Shown here piece after piece: positions 1-8,203 of a stretch of DNA of 64,000 nucleotides. This DNA comes from CAVQJU01 sp963754955. GTDB taxonomy: Bacteria > Acidobacteriota > Vicinamibacteria > Vicinamibacterales > CAVVIG01. The translations under genes were made by a program, and so were the position numbers. Where the stretch lies: positions 1,178,001-1,242,000 of the forward strand of contig CAVWHY010000012.1 in the NCBI GenBank assembly GCA_963754955.1, in the 5' to 3' direction. Within the stretch, counting starts at the first letter, position 1, and every line of letters starts with the position of its first letter. The notes below the pieces were generated by a model that worked only from the letters and a program-made list of their open reading frames with translations, did no database searches and was not told the DNA's origin.

Positions 1-2
1 GG

Positions 3-138
3 CAGAAGGGCGGCTTCTACCATGACGGCCGATTCGCCGACCCTGCGCGCCGTCGTCGAGCACTACAACCAGGCGTTCAACCTCAATCTGGGAGAGCAGG
101 CGAAGAAGGATCTCATCGAGTACCTGAAGTCGTTGTAG
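3..138 (+). CDS. C-terminal end of a haem c peroxidase-type protein (partial, frameshifted)
   Basis: Only the last ~45 residues lie in the window. One frame gives KGGFYHDGRFA and the next frame continues TLRAVVEHYN...EYLKSL before a TAG at 136-138. These two blocks together match the end of MauG/cytochrome c peroxidase-like domains, where FYHDGRFATLR is followed by a helix ending in YLKSL. Removing one G at 39 restores a single frame, so the break is one extra base. The rest of the gene, including any CxxCH motif, lies upstream of the window. The 3' end overlaps the convergent cytochrome gene by about 26 bases. Confidence 0.6.
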   Translation, partial: RRAASTMTADSPTLRAVVEHYNQAFNLNLGEQAKKDLIEYLKSL

Positions 139-1162
139 CCGATCCCGGCACGTTCTGGTCGCCTGCTCCGTGCGTCGCGCCGCAGACGGGGCACGGGGTA
201 GGCGGCAGCGCGTTGTCCACGCGGTGCTTCACCGGCCGCACCGTCTGCAGGAACCGGAAGATCGCCCGGAGGTCTTCGTCGGTCTGCCCGGCGAATCTGG
301 CCCACGGCATCGCGTCGTGAACCTTGCGTGCCTTCACCATGCCCGTGCGCATCACTTCCACGAACAGATCGGCGTCGTAGTACGGGATGCCGCTCGGATC
401 CGGCGTCAGGTTGCGGGCTGCCACCTGTCCGTAGGGTCCTGTCAGGAGGAAGCCGCCGCTGAACTCCATGTCGGCAATCGGCTGGTTCCGCGCATCGACC
501 GGCGTATGGCAATCGCGGCACGCACCCATGCGCGTCAGGTAGTCGCCGTACGCCGTCGTGTCGCGGCGATCCGGCTGCGGAACCGGCGCCGCAATCGGCT
601 CCGGCAGCGCGTTGATCAGCCGGCTCACCGGAAACGGGACGTTCGTCTTCGGCAGCTCCCGTGTCACCGCGGGGATCGTCCGCAGGTAGACGATGAGGGA
701 CGCCAGGTCCTCGTCGGACATCGAGCGATACTGGGAATAGGGCATGACCGGGAAAAGGGTCCGCCCATCGTGACCGATGCCTTCGCGAATGGCGCGCGCC
801 AGCATGTCGTCGGTCCACGTGCCCGCGCCGGTGCGGCGATCGGGCGTGATGTTCGGCGCCGTGAGAAACGGCAAGCCCTCGCGATCCCACACGCGGCCGC
901 CGCCTTCTGTCCCGGCCTTGGCGGGGAAGCCGTTCGCCTGCCAGTCGAGCTCGCTGTGGCAGGAGAAGCAGCCGTTCACGCTCGTCGCGAGGTAGCGCCC
1001 GCGCTCGGCGCGCCCGGGCGTCGCTTCGAAGCGCCGATCGGTCAGGGCCCGCGAGCGAGGGCCGATGAAGGGGCGCGTGCCCACCGCGAACGGCAGGGCG
1101 GCTGCGCCCAGCGTGGACAATCCCAGCACGAAGAATCCAGCAATCCTGAACATCCGGCGCAT
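113..1162 (-). CDS. Di-haem c-type cytochrome
   Basis: This 349-residue exported electron carrier has an N-terminal hydrophobic segment (about residues 5-27). Two cytochrome c domains follow, with haem-binding CFSCH at about 65-69 and CRDCH at about 215-219, and Met-containing loops (VMPY, AMPW) that could give axial ligands. A third Cys pair (CPVC) near the C-terminus lacks the haem His. The ATG at 1162 is chosen because it overlaps the upstream cupin stop (TGATG) and precedes the signal segment; the longer open frame upstream has no signal-like sequence. It is translationally coupled to the cupin gene. The family often serves as electron acceptor for periplasmic dehydrogenases, but no partner is identified here. 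Confidence 0.85.
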   Translation of the reverse strand: MRRMFRIAGFFVLGLSTLGAAALPFAVGTRPFIGPRSRALTDRRFEATPGRAERGRYLATSVNGCFSCHSELDWQANGFPAKAGTEGGGRVWDREGLPFLTAPNITPDRRTGAGTWTDDMLARAIREGIGHDGRTLFPVMPYSQYRSMSDEDLASLIVYLRTIPAVTRELPKTNVPFPVSRLINALPEPIAAPVPQPDRRDTTAYGDYLTRMGACRDCHTPVDARNQPIADMEFSGGFLLTGPYGQVAARNLTPDPSGIPYYDADLFVEVMRTGMVKARKVHDAMPWARFAGQTDEDLRAIFRFLQTVRPVKHRVDNALPPTPCPVCGATHGAGDQNVPGSATTTSGTR

Positions 1163-1791
1163 CACATGTTCTCCGTTACCGCGCGCAACGGGGCTGCCGA
1201 GCGCCGATCCGGGCAGCCCGGCCAATCCGTCCCGCGGTAGCGGCCGAGAATCGTGCCGGCGAACACGATTGCCGGCACGAGGAGCTTCTGCAGCCACAGC
1301 GGGGCGAAGAGCACCGCCTGCGTGTGCCGGTGTCTCCACGCGAGGTGGGCCATGTAGAACAGCGGCGGGCGGTTTGCTGGTCCTGCGTTCAGGACCTCGA
1401 ATATCGCCTGGAGGTACACATCCAGATCGATCAGGGGCTGTGTCACGCCCTCGAACACGAGCTCAGTGTCGCCGGCGTTCCACCAGCGATGGGCCGAGCC
1501 CTTCGGCAGGGCAGCCGTCCCGCCGGCTTCGACTTCAAAGACGCGCCCGTCCACTTCCGCCGAGAGGGTGCCCGCGACGACCGTCCCGACTTCGTTTTCC
1601 TCGAAGTGCATGTGAAGGGGAGGGCCTTCCTGCCTGGGCGGCAGCGCGCCCTTCAGTTCCAGGCACAACTGCCCGCTGCGGGCGATGCGCCGGAGCGCCA
1701 GGCGCTCGCCTGTGTGGCGGTTGTGGAGTACGCGCCAGCCGTTTGACTCTGATCTGTCCGTGTTCGCCGCGGTCGCCATGCCGTGCCTCAT
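1162..1791 (-). CDS. Cupin-domain protein with C-terminal membrane segment
   Basis: This 209-residue protein has a cupin fold in the middle. Motif 1 is HMHFEENEVG and motif 2 is PKGSAHRWWNAG, which supply the usual His/Glu metal ligands. A hydrophobic stretch near residues 165-190 (LLVPAIVFAGTILG) suggests membrane attachment. It is the first gene of a two-gene unit with the di-haem cytochrome and is transcribed away from the TetR-family gene, with two palindromic operators in between. Its expression is therefore probably controlled by that regulator. The substrate cannot be told from sequence. Confidence 0.8.
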   Translation of the reverse strand: MRHGMATAANTDRSESNGWRVLHNRHTGERLALRRIARSGQLCLELKGALPPRQEGPPLHMHFEENEVGTVVAGTLSAEVDGRVFEVEAGGTAALPKGSAHRWWNAGDTELVFEGVTQPLIDLDVYLQAIFEVLNAGPANRPPLFYMAHLAWRHRHTQAVLFAPLWLQKLLVPAIVFAGTILGRYRGTDWPGCPDRRSAAPLRAVTENM

Positions 1792-1801
1792 TTCCTGTTA
1801 T

Positions 1802-1865
1802 ACTTGACACCGTGTCAAGTTCATCGAGGCAGAAGACTACACGACAGCTTGACACCGTGTCAAGT
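1802..1865. promoter_or_regulatory. Two perfect palindromic operators between the cupin gene and the TetR gene
   Basis: CTTGACAC-C-GTGTCAAG occurs twice, at 1803-1819 and 1848-1864. Each is a perfect 8-bp inverted repeat around one central base, and the centres are 45 bp apart. The first copy extends to 9 bp arms. They fill the space between the divergent cupin and TetR starts. TTGACA within each copy could also serve as a -35 element. Autoregulation and control of the cupin/cytochrome unit is inferred from position and symmetry. Confidence 0.75.
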
Positions 1866-2468
1866 GCCAACGCCGCGGGCCGCATTCTGGATGCCGCGCT
1901 GACGCTCATCACCCGGCGCGGCGACGCGCGCGTCACCATGGCGCAGATCGCGAAGGCCGCCCGCGTCTCGCGGCAGGCCGTCTATCTCCACTTCGCCGAT
2001 CGGGCGGACTTGATGGTCGCCCTCGCCCGCCATCTCGACCAGACGCTCGGCCTGCCGGCGGACATCCAGCGGATCGCCGAGGCGCCGAGCGGCGCGGCGA
2101 TGATCGAAGCGCAGGTGTCGCTGCAGGCGCGCCTGAATCCTGAGGTGTGGGCCGTTGCACGCGCGCTCGATGCCGTGCGCCGGACCGACACCGCTGCGGA
2201 GCGTGCGTGGCAGGACCGTCTCGACGACCGCCTTCGCGGCTGCCGCGGCATCGTCGCGCGGCTGGACGCCGAGGGCAACCTGCGCCCCGGCCTGGACGCG
2301 TCGATTGCCGCCGATCTCCTGTGGACGATGACGTCGCTGCGGATGTGGGAGGATCTCGTGCTCGGCCGGGGCTGGTCGCCGAGGCGATACCAGGAACACG
2401 TGACGCGGTTGCTGCTCGAGACGCTGACGCGCGCCGGCGCGTCAGCCGCGTCGCAGGTCCTCCACTGA
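1857..2468 (+). CDS. TetR/AcrR-family transcriptional regulator
   Basis: This is a 203-residue one-component repressor. The N-terminal helix-turn-helix is clear: GRILDAALTLITRRG, then VTMAQIAKAARVSRQAVYLHF. It is followed by a helical ligand-binding domain with the usual total length. There is no in-frame ATG near the HTH. GTG at 1857 is preferred because it leaves both operators outside or at the very edge of the gene; GTG at 1812 would add 15 residues. No convincing ribosome site precedes either. The 3' end overlaps the convergent PRC-barrel-like gene by 27 bases. The ligand is unknown. Confidence 0.85.
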   Translation: MSSANAAGRILDAALTLITRRGDARVTMAQIAKAARVSRQAVYLHFADRADLMVALARHLDQTLGLPADIQRIAEAPSGAAMIEAQVSLQARLNPEVWAVARALDAVRRTDTAAERAWQDRLDDRLRGCRGIVARLDAEGNLRPGLDASIAADLLWTMTSLRMWEDLVLGRGWSPRRYQEHVTRLLLETLTRAGASAASQVLH

Positions 2469-2735
2469 ACACGTGAGCCGCGGTCGATCGGGATCCGACA
2501 GGTCGAGCTGATCCCAGCGAACGACGTACCCGCCCGGTCGCTTGAAGCCGAGAATCAGACGCACACCCAGGCCGAGCCGTTCCAGCAGTCCCGCGGTCCC
2601 AACGACGTACTCGCTGATGATCCAGTCCTTCCCGCGCCGTGTGACACGAAATTCCTCCAGGCGGCCCAGCCGGCGATGGTTGGCCGTATGGACGGCGCGC
2701 CCGATCAGGCGATCGAGTCGAAGGCGTGCGCTCAT
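2442..2735 (-). CDS. Small PRC-barrel-like protein
   Basis: This is a 97-residue soluble protein. It opens with a basic stretch (RLRLDRLIGRAVHTANHRRLGRLEEF) and continues with beta-rich sequence of the PRC-barrel type (ISEYVVGTAGLLERL...GYVVRWDQLDLSDP). Its ATG overlaps the stop of the upstream gene (ATGA), so it is the last member of the long minus-strand train that includes the oxidase and XoxF. PRC-barrel proteins often bind RNA or sit at the photosynthetic or respiratory membrane; its role here is unknown. Confidence 0.6.
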   Translation of the reverse strand: MSARLRLDRLIGRAVHTANHRRLGRLEEFRVTRRGKDWIISEYVVGTAGLLERLGLGVRLILGFKRPGGYVVRWDQLDLSDPDRPRLTCSVEDLRRG

Positions 2736-3088
2736 TGAGCACCTGGCAGCCGTGAGACCCAGGCGCGAAGCCGCTGTTCGACGGCATCGACCGCTGTCTC
2801 GCCGATCGTGAGACGCAACCGCACCTTGTCGTCAATGCTGTCGATGTCGGCGAAATCGATACGGGCGGGCCGATTGCGATCGAGGCCGAACCATTTTTCG
2901 ATTCGCCTCACGATTCGACCCACGGCTGGGTGCAGACGATCGCCGAGCGCAGCAGGGCCGATGACGATGGCCGAGAGACGAAGCGGGCGGCCCGCCTCGT
3001 GATCGAGCAGAATCCCATCGACCCGGCCCATCTCGCGTCCGTTGCGATCGACGACCTTCGTGTCCAGCACGTCCCGCGCGACGTCCAT
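2732..3088 (-). CDS. PRC-barrel-like protein, 118 residues
   Basis: The N-terminal part, VLDTKVVDRNGREMGRVDGI followed by IVIGPAALGDRL, is a typical PRC-barrel strand pattern. The C-terminal half (IEKWFGLDRN...ARIDFADIDSIDDKVRLRL) is a second beta-rich block. The ATG at 3088 overlaps the stop of the NRAMP-like gene, and its own stop overlaps the next start, so it is coupled on both sides. A regulatory or scaffold role beside the transporter is possible but not shown. Confidence 0.65.
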   Translation of the reverse strand: MDVARDVLDTKVVDRNGREMGRVDGILLDHEAGRPLRLSAIVIGPAALGDRLHPAVGRIVRRIEKWFGLDRNRPARIDFADIDSIDDKVRLRLTIGETAVDAVEQRLRAWVSRLPGAQ

Positions 3089-4305
3089 CAGCCGCCTCCG
3101 AAGATCTCCAGCGGGATCACGACGATCGCCATGAGCGCTCCCAGAATCGTGAGCGCGGCGAGAATGCCGTTGCCGAACGGCCCGCTGGTGTGCCGGCCCA
3201 CGTACTCCTCGTCGTTCATGAGAACGAGAAATGGCAGCACGACGAGGGGCATGATGACGACCGTCAGCGCGGCGGAGATGAGCGTGACGCGCAGCGGATC
3301 GAACCCGAGCGCCGCGATCGCCACGGCCAGAACAAGCACGACCGAGAAGGCCGTGACGAAGCGGCTCACGTCGCGCCGCTTCTTGTCGATGCCCCACGTC
3401 CACCCGAGTGACTGGCCGAGCACATATCCGGCGTTCAGCGCGATCTCGACGGCCGCGCCGAAGCACCCGATCCCCAGAGACACGGCGAAGAGCGCGACGG
3501 CCCAGCGGCCGTAGACCGGCACGAACATCTGTGCGGCCTGTTCGTAGCTCTCCACCTTCAGATGCTGCGGCCCGAAGACGATCGCCGCCGTGACGAGGCA
3601 TCCCATCGCGACGGTACTTCCGAACCCCATGCCCAGCCACGCGGTCGATCGATTGATCCAGAGATCCTGCTGGCTCCACTTTTCCTCGATGGCTCCGGAC
3701 GAGTAGAAGTTCAGCAGGTAGGGGCTCACGGTGGCTCCGACAATGCTGACGGTCAGGAACGCATAGCGGGTCACGTCGTGATGGGGTACGGAAGGCGCGA
3801 AGCCGCGCGCCACCTGGCCGAGATCCGGGTGCAGACGCCATGCGGCCACGACGAACGACAGCGTCACCATCCCGAGCAATCCGATCCCGTCTTCGATGAC
3901 GCTGAAGTTGCCGAACCACAGCACGAGCCACGCGAGGATTCCCGCCGGCAGCACCCACCATTCGAAATCGATGCCGGTCAGCATCTTGACCGCAATCGCC
4001 GCGCCGCCGAGTTCGGCTGTGAGCAGCAGCGTATCGATGACGAGCTCCGCACCGAGCGGAACGATCTGGAAGTGGAAACCGAAGCGCTCGCGAACCGCCG
4101 CCGCCATCGACTGCCTGCTGACCGCCGCGACGCGCCCGGCCATTTCCGCCAGCGCCGCAAGAAACAGGGTGGCCGCCGCGACCGCCCACAACAGCGAGAA
4201 TCCGAACTCGGCGCCCGCCTGGACGGATGTCGAGATCGAGCCGACTTCGACGAATCCCCCGATGCTGGTGACAATCCCCAGCGCCAGATTGAAGATCTTC
4301 CTCAC
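3088..4305 (-). CDS. NRAMP-like metal transporter with altered metal-site residues
   Basis: This 405-residue polytopic membrane protein has the NRAMP/LeuT-type repeat pattern, including SVQAGAEFGFSLLW after TM1 and GATVSPYLLNFYSS in TM6. The canonical TM1 metal motif DPGN is replaced by EVGS, and the TM6 MPH motif by SPY. The usual Asp, Asn and Met ligands are therefore all changed. SPY-type TM6 motifs exist in other NRAMP-like groups; the TM1 change is less usual. It starts with GTG six bases after the HbpS-like stop, and its stop overlaps the PRC-barrel gene. It lies in the same train as a lanthanide-type dehydrogenase. Its substrate is open. Confidence 0.85.
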   Translation of the reverse strand: MRKIFNLALGIVTSIGGFVEVGSISTSVQAGAEFGFSLLWAVAAATLFLAALAEMAGRVAAVSRQSMAAAVRERFGFHFQIVPLGAELVIDTLLLTAELGGAAIAVKMLTGIDFEWWVLPAGILAWLVLWFGNFSVIEDGIGLLGMVTLSFVVAAWRLHPDLGQVARGFAPSVPHHDVTRYAFLTVSIVGATVSPYLLNFYSSGAIEEKWSQQDLWINRSTAWLGMGFGSTVAMGCLVTAAIVFGPQHLKVESYEQAAQMFVPVYGRWAVALFAVSLGIGCFGAAVEIALNAGYVLGQSLGWTWGIDKKRRDVSRFVTAFSVVLVLAVAIAALGFDPLRVTLISAALTVVIMPLVVLPFLVLMNDEEYVGRHTSGPFGNGILAALTILGALMAIVVIPLEIFGGG

Positions 4306-4311
4306 CAGCGC

Positions 4312-5114
4312 TCAGTAGTCGACGGCGTTCGCTTCGTCCCCCAGCTTCTGGCCATTACGCCACGTATTGGCACAGAGCGGGTGCGCGAACGGCGAGGGAC
4401 CATCCGCCGACGTGAACACGATGTCGTCGGCGAACTCGCCCTTTTCCGGATCGAGCTGCGCGAGATGGCGGACCCTCTTCGCGATCTCGTGATCGGCGCA
4501 CGCCGTGTCACCGCTGATGCCCAGGCCTCCGACGCGGGTCTTGCCCTTATACAGGGGCAGGCCGCCGCCAAACGCAATCGACCCGCCGCAGATCTTGCCG
4601 TTCGTCGCGTTCATGTCGGTCGGGCTCGACCAGGCAATCCACGCGGAACGGATTCGGTTCGCCGACGCCCCACAGCGAGTGCCCGGGCTGCGTCATCGTG
4701 TACAGCCGCGCCGTCGACATCGGCGAATCGTCGGCGCTGTAGGCGTTTGCGGTGTAGGCCTTGGCTTTCGAGACTGGCCTGGCTGCCGGGCCAGGTACTG
4801 GCCGGATCGTCAGTCGCGGACGCAGTCGCGCAGATCTCGCCCTGCCGGTTCACGATCGAGCCCCACTCCCGCTTGCCCGAGAACAGACCGCCGGCTTCGC
4901 CCTCGACGCCGGGAGCCGCGCGCAGCCACTTCCTGAGATCGTCTCCGGAGGGGAGGTCGCTGCAGCGCGCCGGCGCGGCACCGGCCCGGGGCGGGCGGTT
5001 CAATTCGAGTGCGGCGCCCGATTGCGTTTCGCCGCGACTCGAAGGTTGCGAGCACGCGATCGTGACCGCCGTGAACATGGCGGCGACCGTCCCTGTGATC
5101 GTAATGCGCGACAT
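4312..5114 (-). CDS. HbpS/GlcG-family haem-binding-like lipoprotein (two frameshifts)
   Basis: The N-terminal signal ends in a lipobox (VTIAC). The conserved family blocks appear in three frames in the correct order: GEAGGLFSGKREWGSIVNRQ and DDPASTWPGSQ, then AKAYTANAYSADDSPMSTAR and PGHSLWGVGEPNPF, then GGSIAFGGGLPLYKGKTRVG and LGISGDTACADHEIAKR. Each jump equals one extra base, near 4771-4775 and near 4618-4625. Members of this family bind haem or act as accessory proteins in quinoprotein and sensor operons. Here it sits between the cytochrome c lipoprotein (9-base gap) and the NRAMP-like gene. Confidence 0.75.
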
Positions 5115-5123
5115 ATGCGTCCT

Positions 5124-5576
5124 CTATTCAGTCGGCGGCGCCTGAGGCTCGTTGCGTGTACGAAGGGATTTGATATAGGTGACAAGCTTCCACGTCTGAT
5201 CAGGTGTCAGGCGCGTGTCCCACGACGGCATGCCGTGCGCGCGTCCTTCCGCGATCGAACTGAACAGCTGCGCGTCGTCGCTCCCGTAAATCCAGTCGAC
5301 GTCTCGCAGACTCGGCCCCATACCTCCACCCGCCCGTCCCCCATGACACCCGGAGCAGTTGAACCGGACGAAGAGCTGGCGTCCCTCACCCATCGCCGTG
5401 CGATCAGAGGCATACGGATTCGGGTGTCGCCCGTACGAGGTCTGAGGCCCCGGAATCGGACCGACCGCTGTGAGGATGGGCGGCGGCGCTGCGGTCGCTC
5501 CGCCGTGCGGCGGCGAGCCATGACACGCCGCCATGAAAACGCAGAGAGCGATCGCCCGACCAGCTTTGACGATCAT
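5124..5576 (-). CDS. Mono-haem cytochrome c lipoprotein, likely electron acceptor of XoxF
   Basis: This 150-residue protein has a lipoprotein signal (FMAACHGSPP) and a single class I cytochrome c domain: CSGCH at about 74-78 and a C-terminal Met loop (HGMPSWDTRLTPDQTWKLVTYI). The start overlaps the XoxJ stop (ATGA). XoxF enzymes pass electrons to a dedicated cytochrome c (XoxG), and this gene has the right position and type. It is not a clear XoxG orthologue by sequence alone, so the symbol is left blank. Confidence 0.82.
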   Translation of the reverse strand: MIVKAGRAIALCVFMAACHGSPPHGGATAAPPPILTAVGPIPGPQTSYGRHPNPYASDRTAMGEGRQLFVRFNCSGCHGGRAGGGMGPSLRDVDWIYGSDDAQLFSSIAEGRAHGMPSWDTRLTPDQTWKLVTYIKSLRTRNEPQAPPTE

Positions 5577-6371
5577 CGGAGTGGCACTCCATACGCACGC
5601 AGGATGCGACGCATTTCACTGCCGCGCCGCGTGATGACGTCGTCGAGCGCGGCTCTCAGCAGCGTGTCGTCGCGGCGGACACCCATCGCGATGCCGAACG
5701 TGAACCGCGATAACGCGCTGCTGCCGGCGGCAATCAGCCTGACGTCGAGCGGCGTGGGCTGGCGTTGCGCGTAGTAGCCGGCCAGAGGACCCCAGACGAC
5801 GGCGACGTCGATGCGTCCGGCCGCCACGGCGTCGACGATGTCGCGTTGCGGATCGGGCCGGGAGTAGTCGCCGTAAATCGTGAATCCCCGGACGTTCTGT
5901 ACCATGTGACGCGAGGCGAGTTCCTGCGCGGCGGGCGGGTTGTTGTAGTCGTCGCCGGTCACCTGGATGCCGATGGTCAGCGCCGGCGAGCTCGGGCGCG
6001 TCGAAGGAATCGATGCGGAACTGCCGGTCGCGGCGCGTGACGAACGCGTACGCGGACCGATAGTAGCTTTTCGTCGGCTGCAGCAGGCCGTACTGCGCCG
6101 GGACACCCATCACGACGTCGCAGCGCCGGGCATTCAGTGAATTGCGGACGAAACCGCGCCGCTGCGGCAGCCAGAAGTACTCCAGTGGGCGCTGCAAGTC
6201 GCGGGCAACGAGCGTCGCGATCCGGTTCTCGAAACCCTCGCCGCGTTCGTTCGAGAACGGCAGGTTGTTCGGGTCGGCGCAGACACGCAGCGGCGACTGG
6301 GCAGTCGACGCGCACACGCAGACCATCCAGAGCGTCAGCAGGACGCCGAGGGACCTACAGACCGAAGACAT
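5573..6371 (-). CDS. xoxJ: XoxJ/MxaJ-like periplasmic binding protein of quinoprotein dehydrogenase (one frameshift)
   Basis: A Sec signal is followed by a type II substrate-binding fold. Family landmarks are LRVCADPNNLPFSNERGEGF, LEYFWLPQRRGFVRNSLNA and CDVVMGVPAQYGLLQPTK in the first frame. IGIQVTGDDYNNPPAAQELA, VRGFTIYGDYS and VVWGPLAGYYA follow in the second. The two frames join with one extra base at about 5978-5995. This is the quinoprotein-associated binding-protein family, whose XoxJ/MxaJ members are thought to help activate the dehydrogenase. It directly follows xoxF, overlapping by 17 bases. Confidence 0.85.
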
Positions 6372-8203
6372 ACACCGTGCTTCCTGGCGCCGTGTACTTC
6401 TTGATGTCCTTCATCGCGCCGACCACACCGAGGGCGGCGTACGGGTCGTCCGCGGAGATTTCCGGGAACGCCACCGCGCCCATCCATCCGCCGATACCCG
6501 AGTAGACGGCGACGTACTGCTTGCCGTCAGGCCCGAGATATGTGATCGGATTGGCGACAATCCCCGACGCCACGTGGAACTTCCACAGCTCGGTTCCCGT
6601 TCTTGCGTCGACCGCCTTGAACCATCCGTCCATCGTCCCGTAGAAGACGACGTCGCCGCCCGTCGCGAGCACGCCGCTGTACACGGGAAACTTCTCTTCG
6701 CGAACTCCCCAGGCCTTGCGGTTGTGCGCGACGTCCCACGCGACCAGCTCACCCTGATAGCCGCCGGGACCCGGATACATCTTCACGTCCGCGCCGAGGT
6801 ACGGCGTGCCGGCGATGTAGTTGGCCTCGATGCCTTCGTAGTCCATGCAGGTGTTGTGGGCGGGGATGTAGAGCAGACCGGTGCGCGGCGAGAACGCCGA
6901 CGGGATGACGTCCTTGGCCCCGGTCGACGAAGGACAGATGCCCTGGGTGACCGACCCGAAATGCGTGTGCTTGGCGGGATCCTCGTTCGGCTTTGCCGGT
7001 CTTCAGGTCGTAACCGCTCGCCCAGTTCGTCGGCTCGTAGGTGTCCGCCGACAGCAGCTCGCCGGTTTCGCGATCGAGGACGTAGACAAAACCGGTCCGC
7101 CCCGGGTGGACGAGCAACTTGCGCGGACGGCCGCCGTAGTCCATGTCGACGAGCATGTTTTCCATGATCTCGTCGTAATCCCACGAGTCGTGGGCGGTCA
7201 CCTGGTAAGCCCACCGCGCTTCGCCCGTGTCGGCGTCACGCGCGAAGATCGTCGAGGACCACTTGTTGTCGCCCGGGCGCAAATCCGGATTCCACACACC
7301 GGGATTGCCGGTGCCATAGAAAAAGAGGTTCGTCGCCGGGTCGTAGGAGATCCAGCCCCAGACCGTGGATCCGCCGAGCTTCCATTGCTCTGACGGCCAC
7401 GAGGTGACGCCGAGATCCTTTCCCTGATCCTTCGCGTAGAACGCGTGAAAGCCGGAGCCGATCTTGACGTCGGCGTCCGGGCCGGTGTTGAACGCGCGCC
7501 AGAGCTCCTTGCCCGTCTTGAGGTCGAGCGCCGCCACGTATCCGCGGACACCCAGCTCGCCGCCGGAGTTGCCGACCAGCACGTGGTTCTTCACGATGAT
7601 CGGCGCTGCCGTGAACGTTTCGCCCTTGTTGATGTCGCCGACGCGCGTCCGCCACGCCTCCTTGCCGGTCTCGCTGTCGACCGCCACGACGGTCGCGTCC
7701 AGCAGGCTGTAGACGATCTTGCCGTCCCCGAACGACGGCCCGCGGTTCACGACGTCGCAGCAGGCGATGCCGACCGCGCGCTGGTCGGGGTGCGGTTCGT
7801 AAATCCATTTGATCGCGCCGCCGGGTTTCGTCAGATCGACCGCGATCAGATTGTTGGGAAACGGCGTCACGACGTACATCGTGTTGCCGAAGACCAGCGG
7901 CTGTCCCTCGTGCCCATGCGGCACGCCGGTCGAGAATGTGGTGACGACGTGCAGGTTCATCACGTTCGTCGTCTTGATGGTGTCGAGCGTGCTGTAGCGA
8001 AGGTTGCCGTAGTCGCCTGCGGGCATCCGCCACTCGCCGGTGGACACATCCGAGACGAGATGCATGGTTGGCGGCGCGCCTGGAACGTTGCTGTGCACGG
8101 GGCCGAGGCCGCCACCCGGCAGGTCGGACTTCCGCTTGCATCCCGCGGCCAGGACGCACAACAGCGCAAGCGCGACGCCGGTGACGGACACTGCGTGTGC
8201 TCA
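6355..8203 (-). CDS. xoxF: XoxF-type PQQ alcohol dehydrogenase, predicted lanthanide-dependent (frameshifted)
   Basis: This is a quinoprotein beta-propeller of about 600 residues that oxidises methanol or other short alcohols in the periplasm. It shows the vicinal disulfide (GIACCDVVNRG, Cys144-Cys145), the metal-site Glu (GGELGVRGY), the Asn (GTGNPGVWN) and the catalytic Asp followed two residues later by the extra Asp (WDYDEIMEN) that marks rare-earth-dependent enzymes; calcium enzymes have Ala there. One extra base at 6991 shifts the frame after DLKTGK; sequence resumes PNEDPAKHTHFGSVTQG. ATG at 8203 overlaps the ctaG stop but needs one further extra base near 8192-8199; GTG at 8191 is the alternative. 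The leader ends in AAGC, so it may be a lipoprotein. Confidence 0.9.

Noticed and set aside
170..1240. Long plus-strand open frame opposite the di-haem cytochrome
   Set aside because: Arg/His-rich composition with no domain pattern; the opposite strand encodes clear CxxCH motifs.
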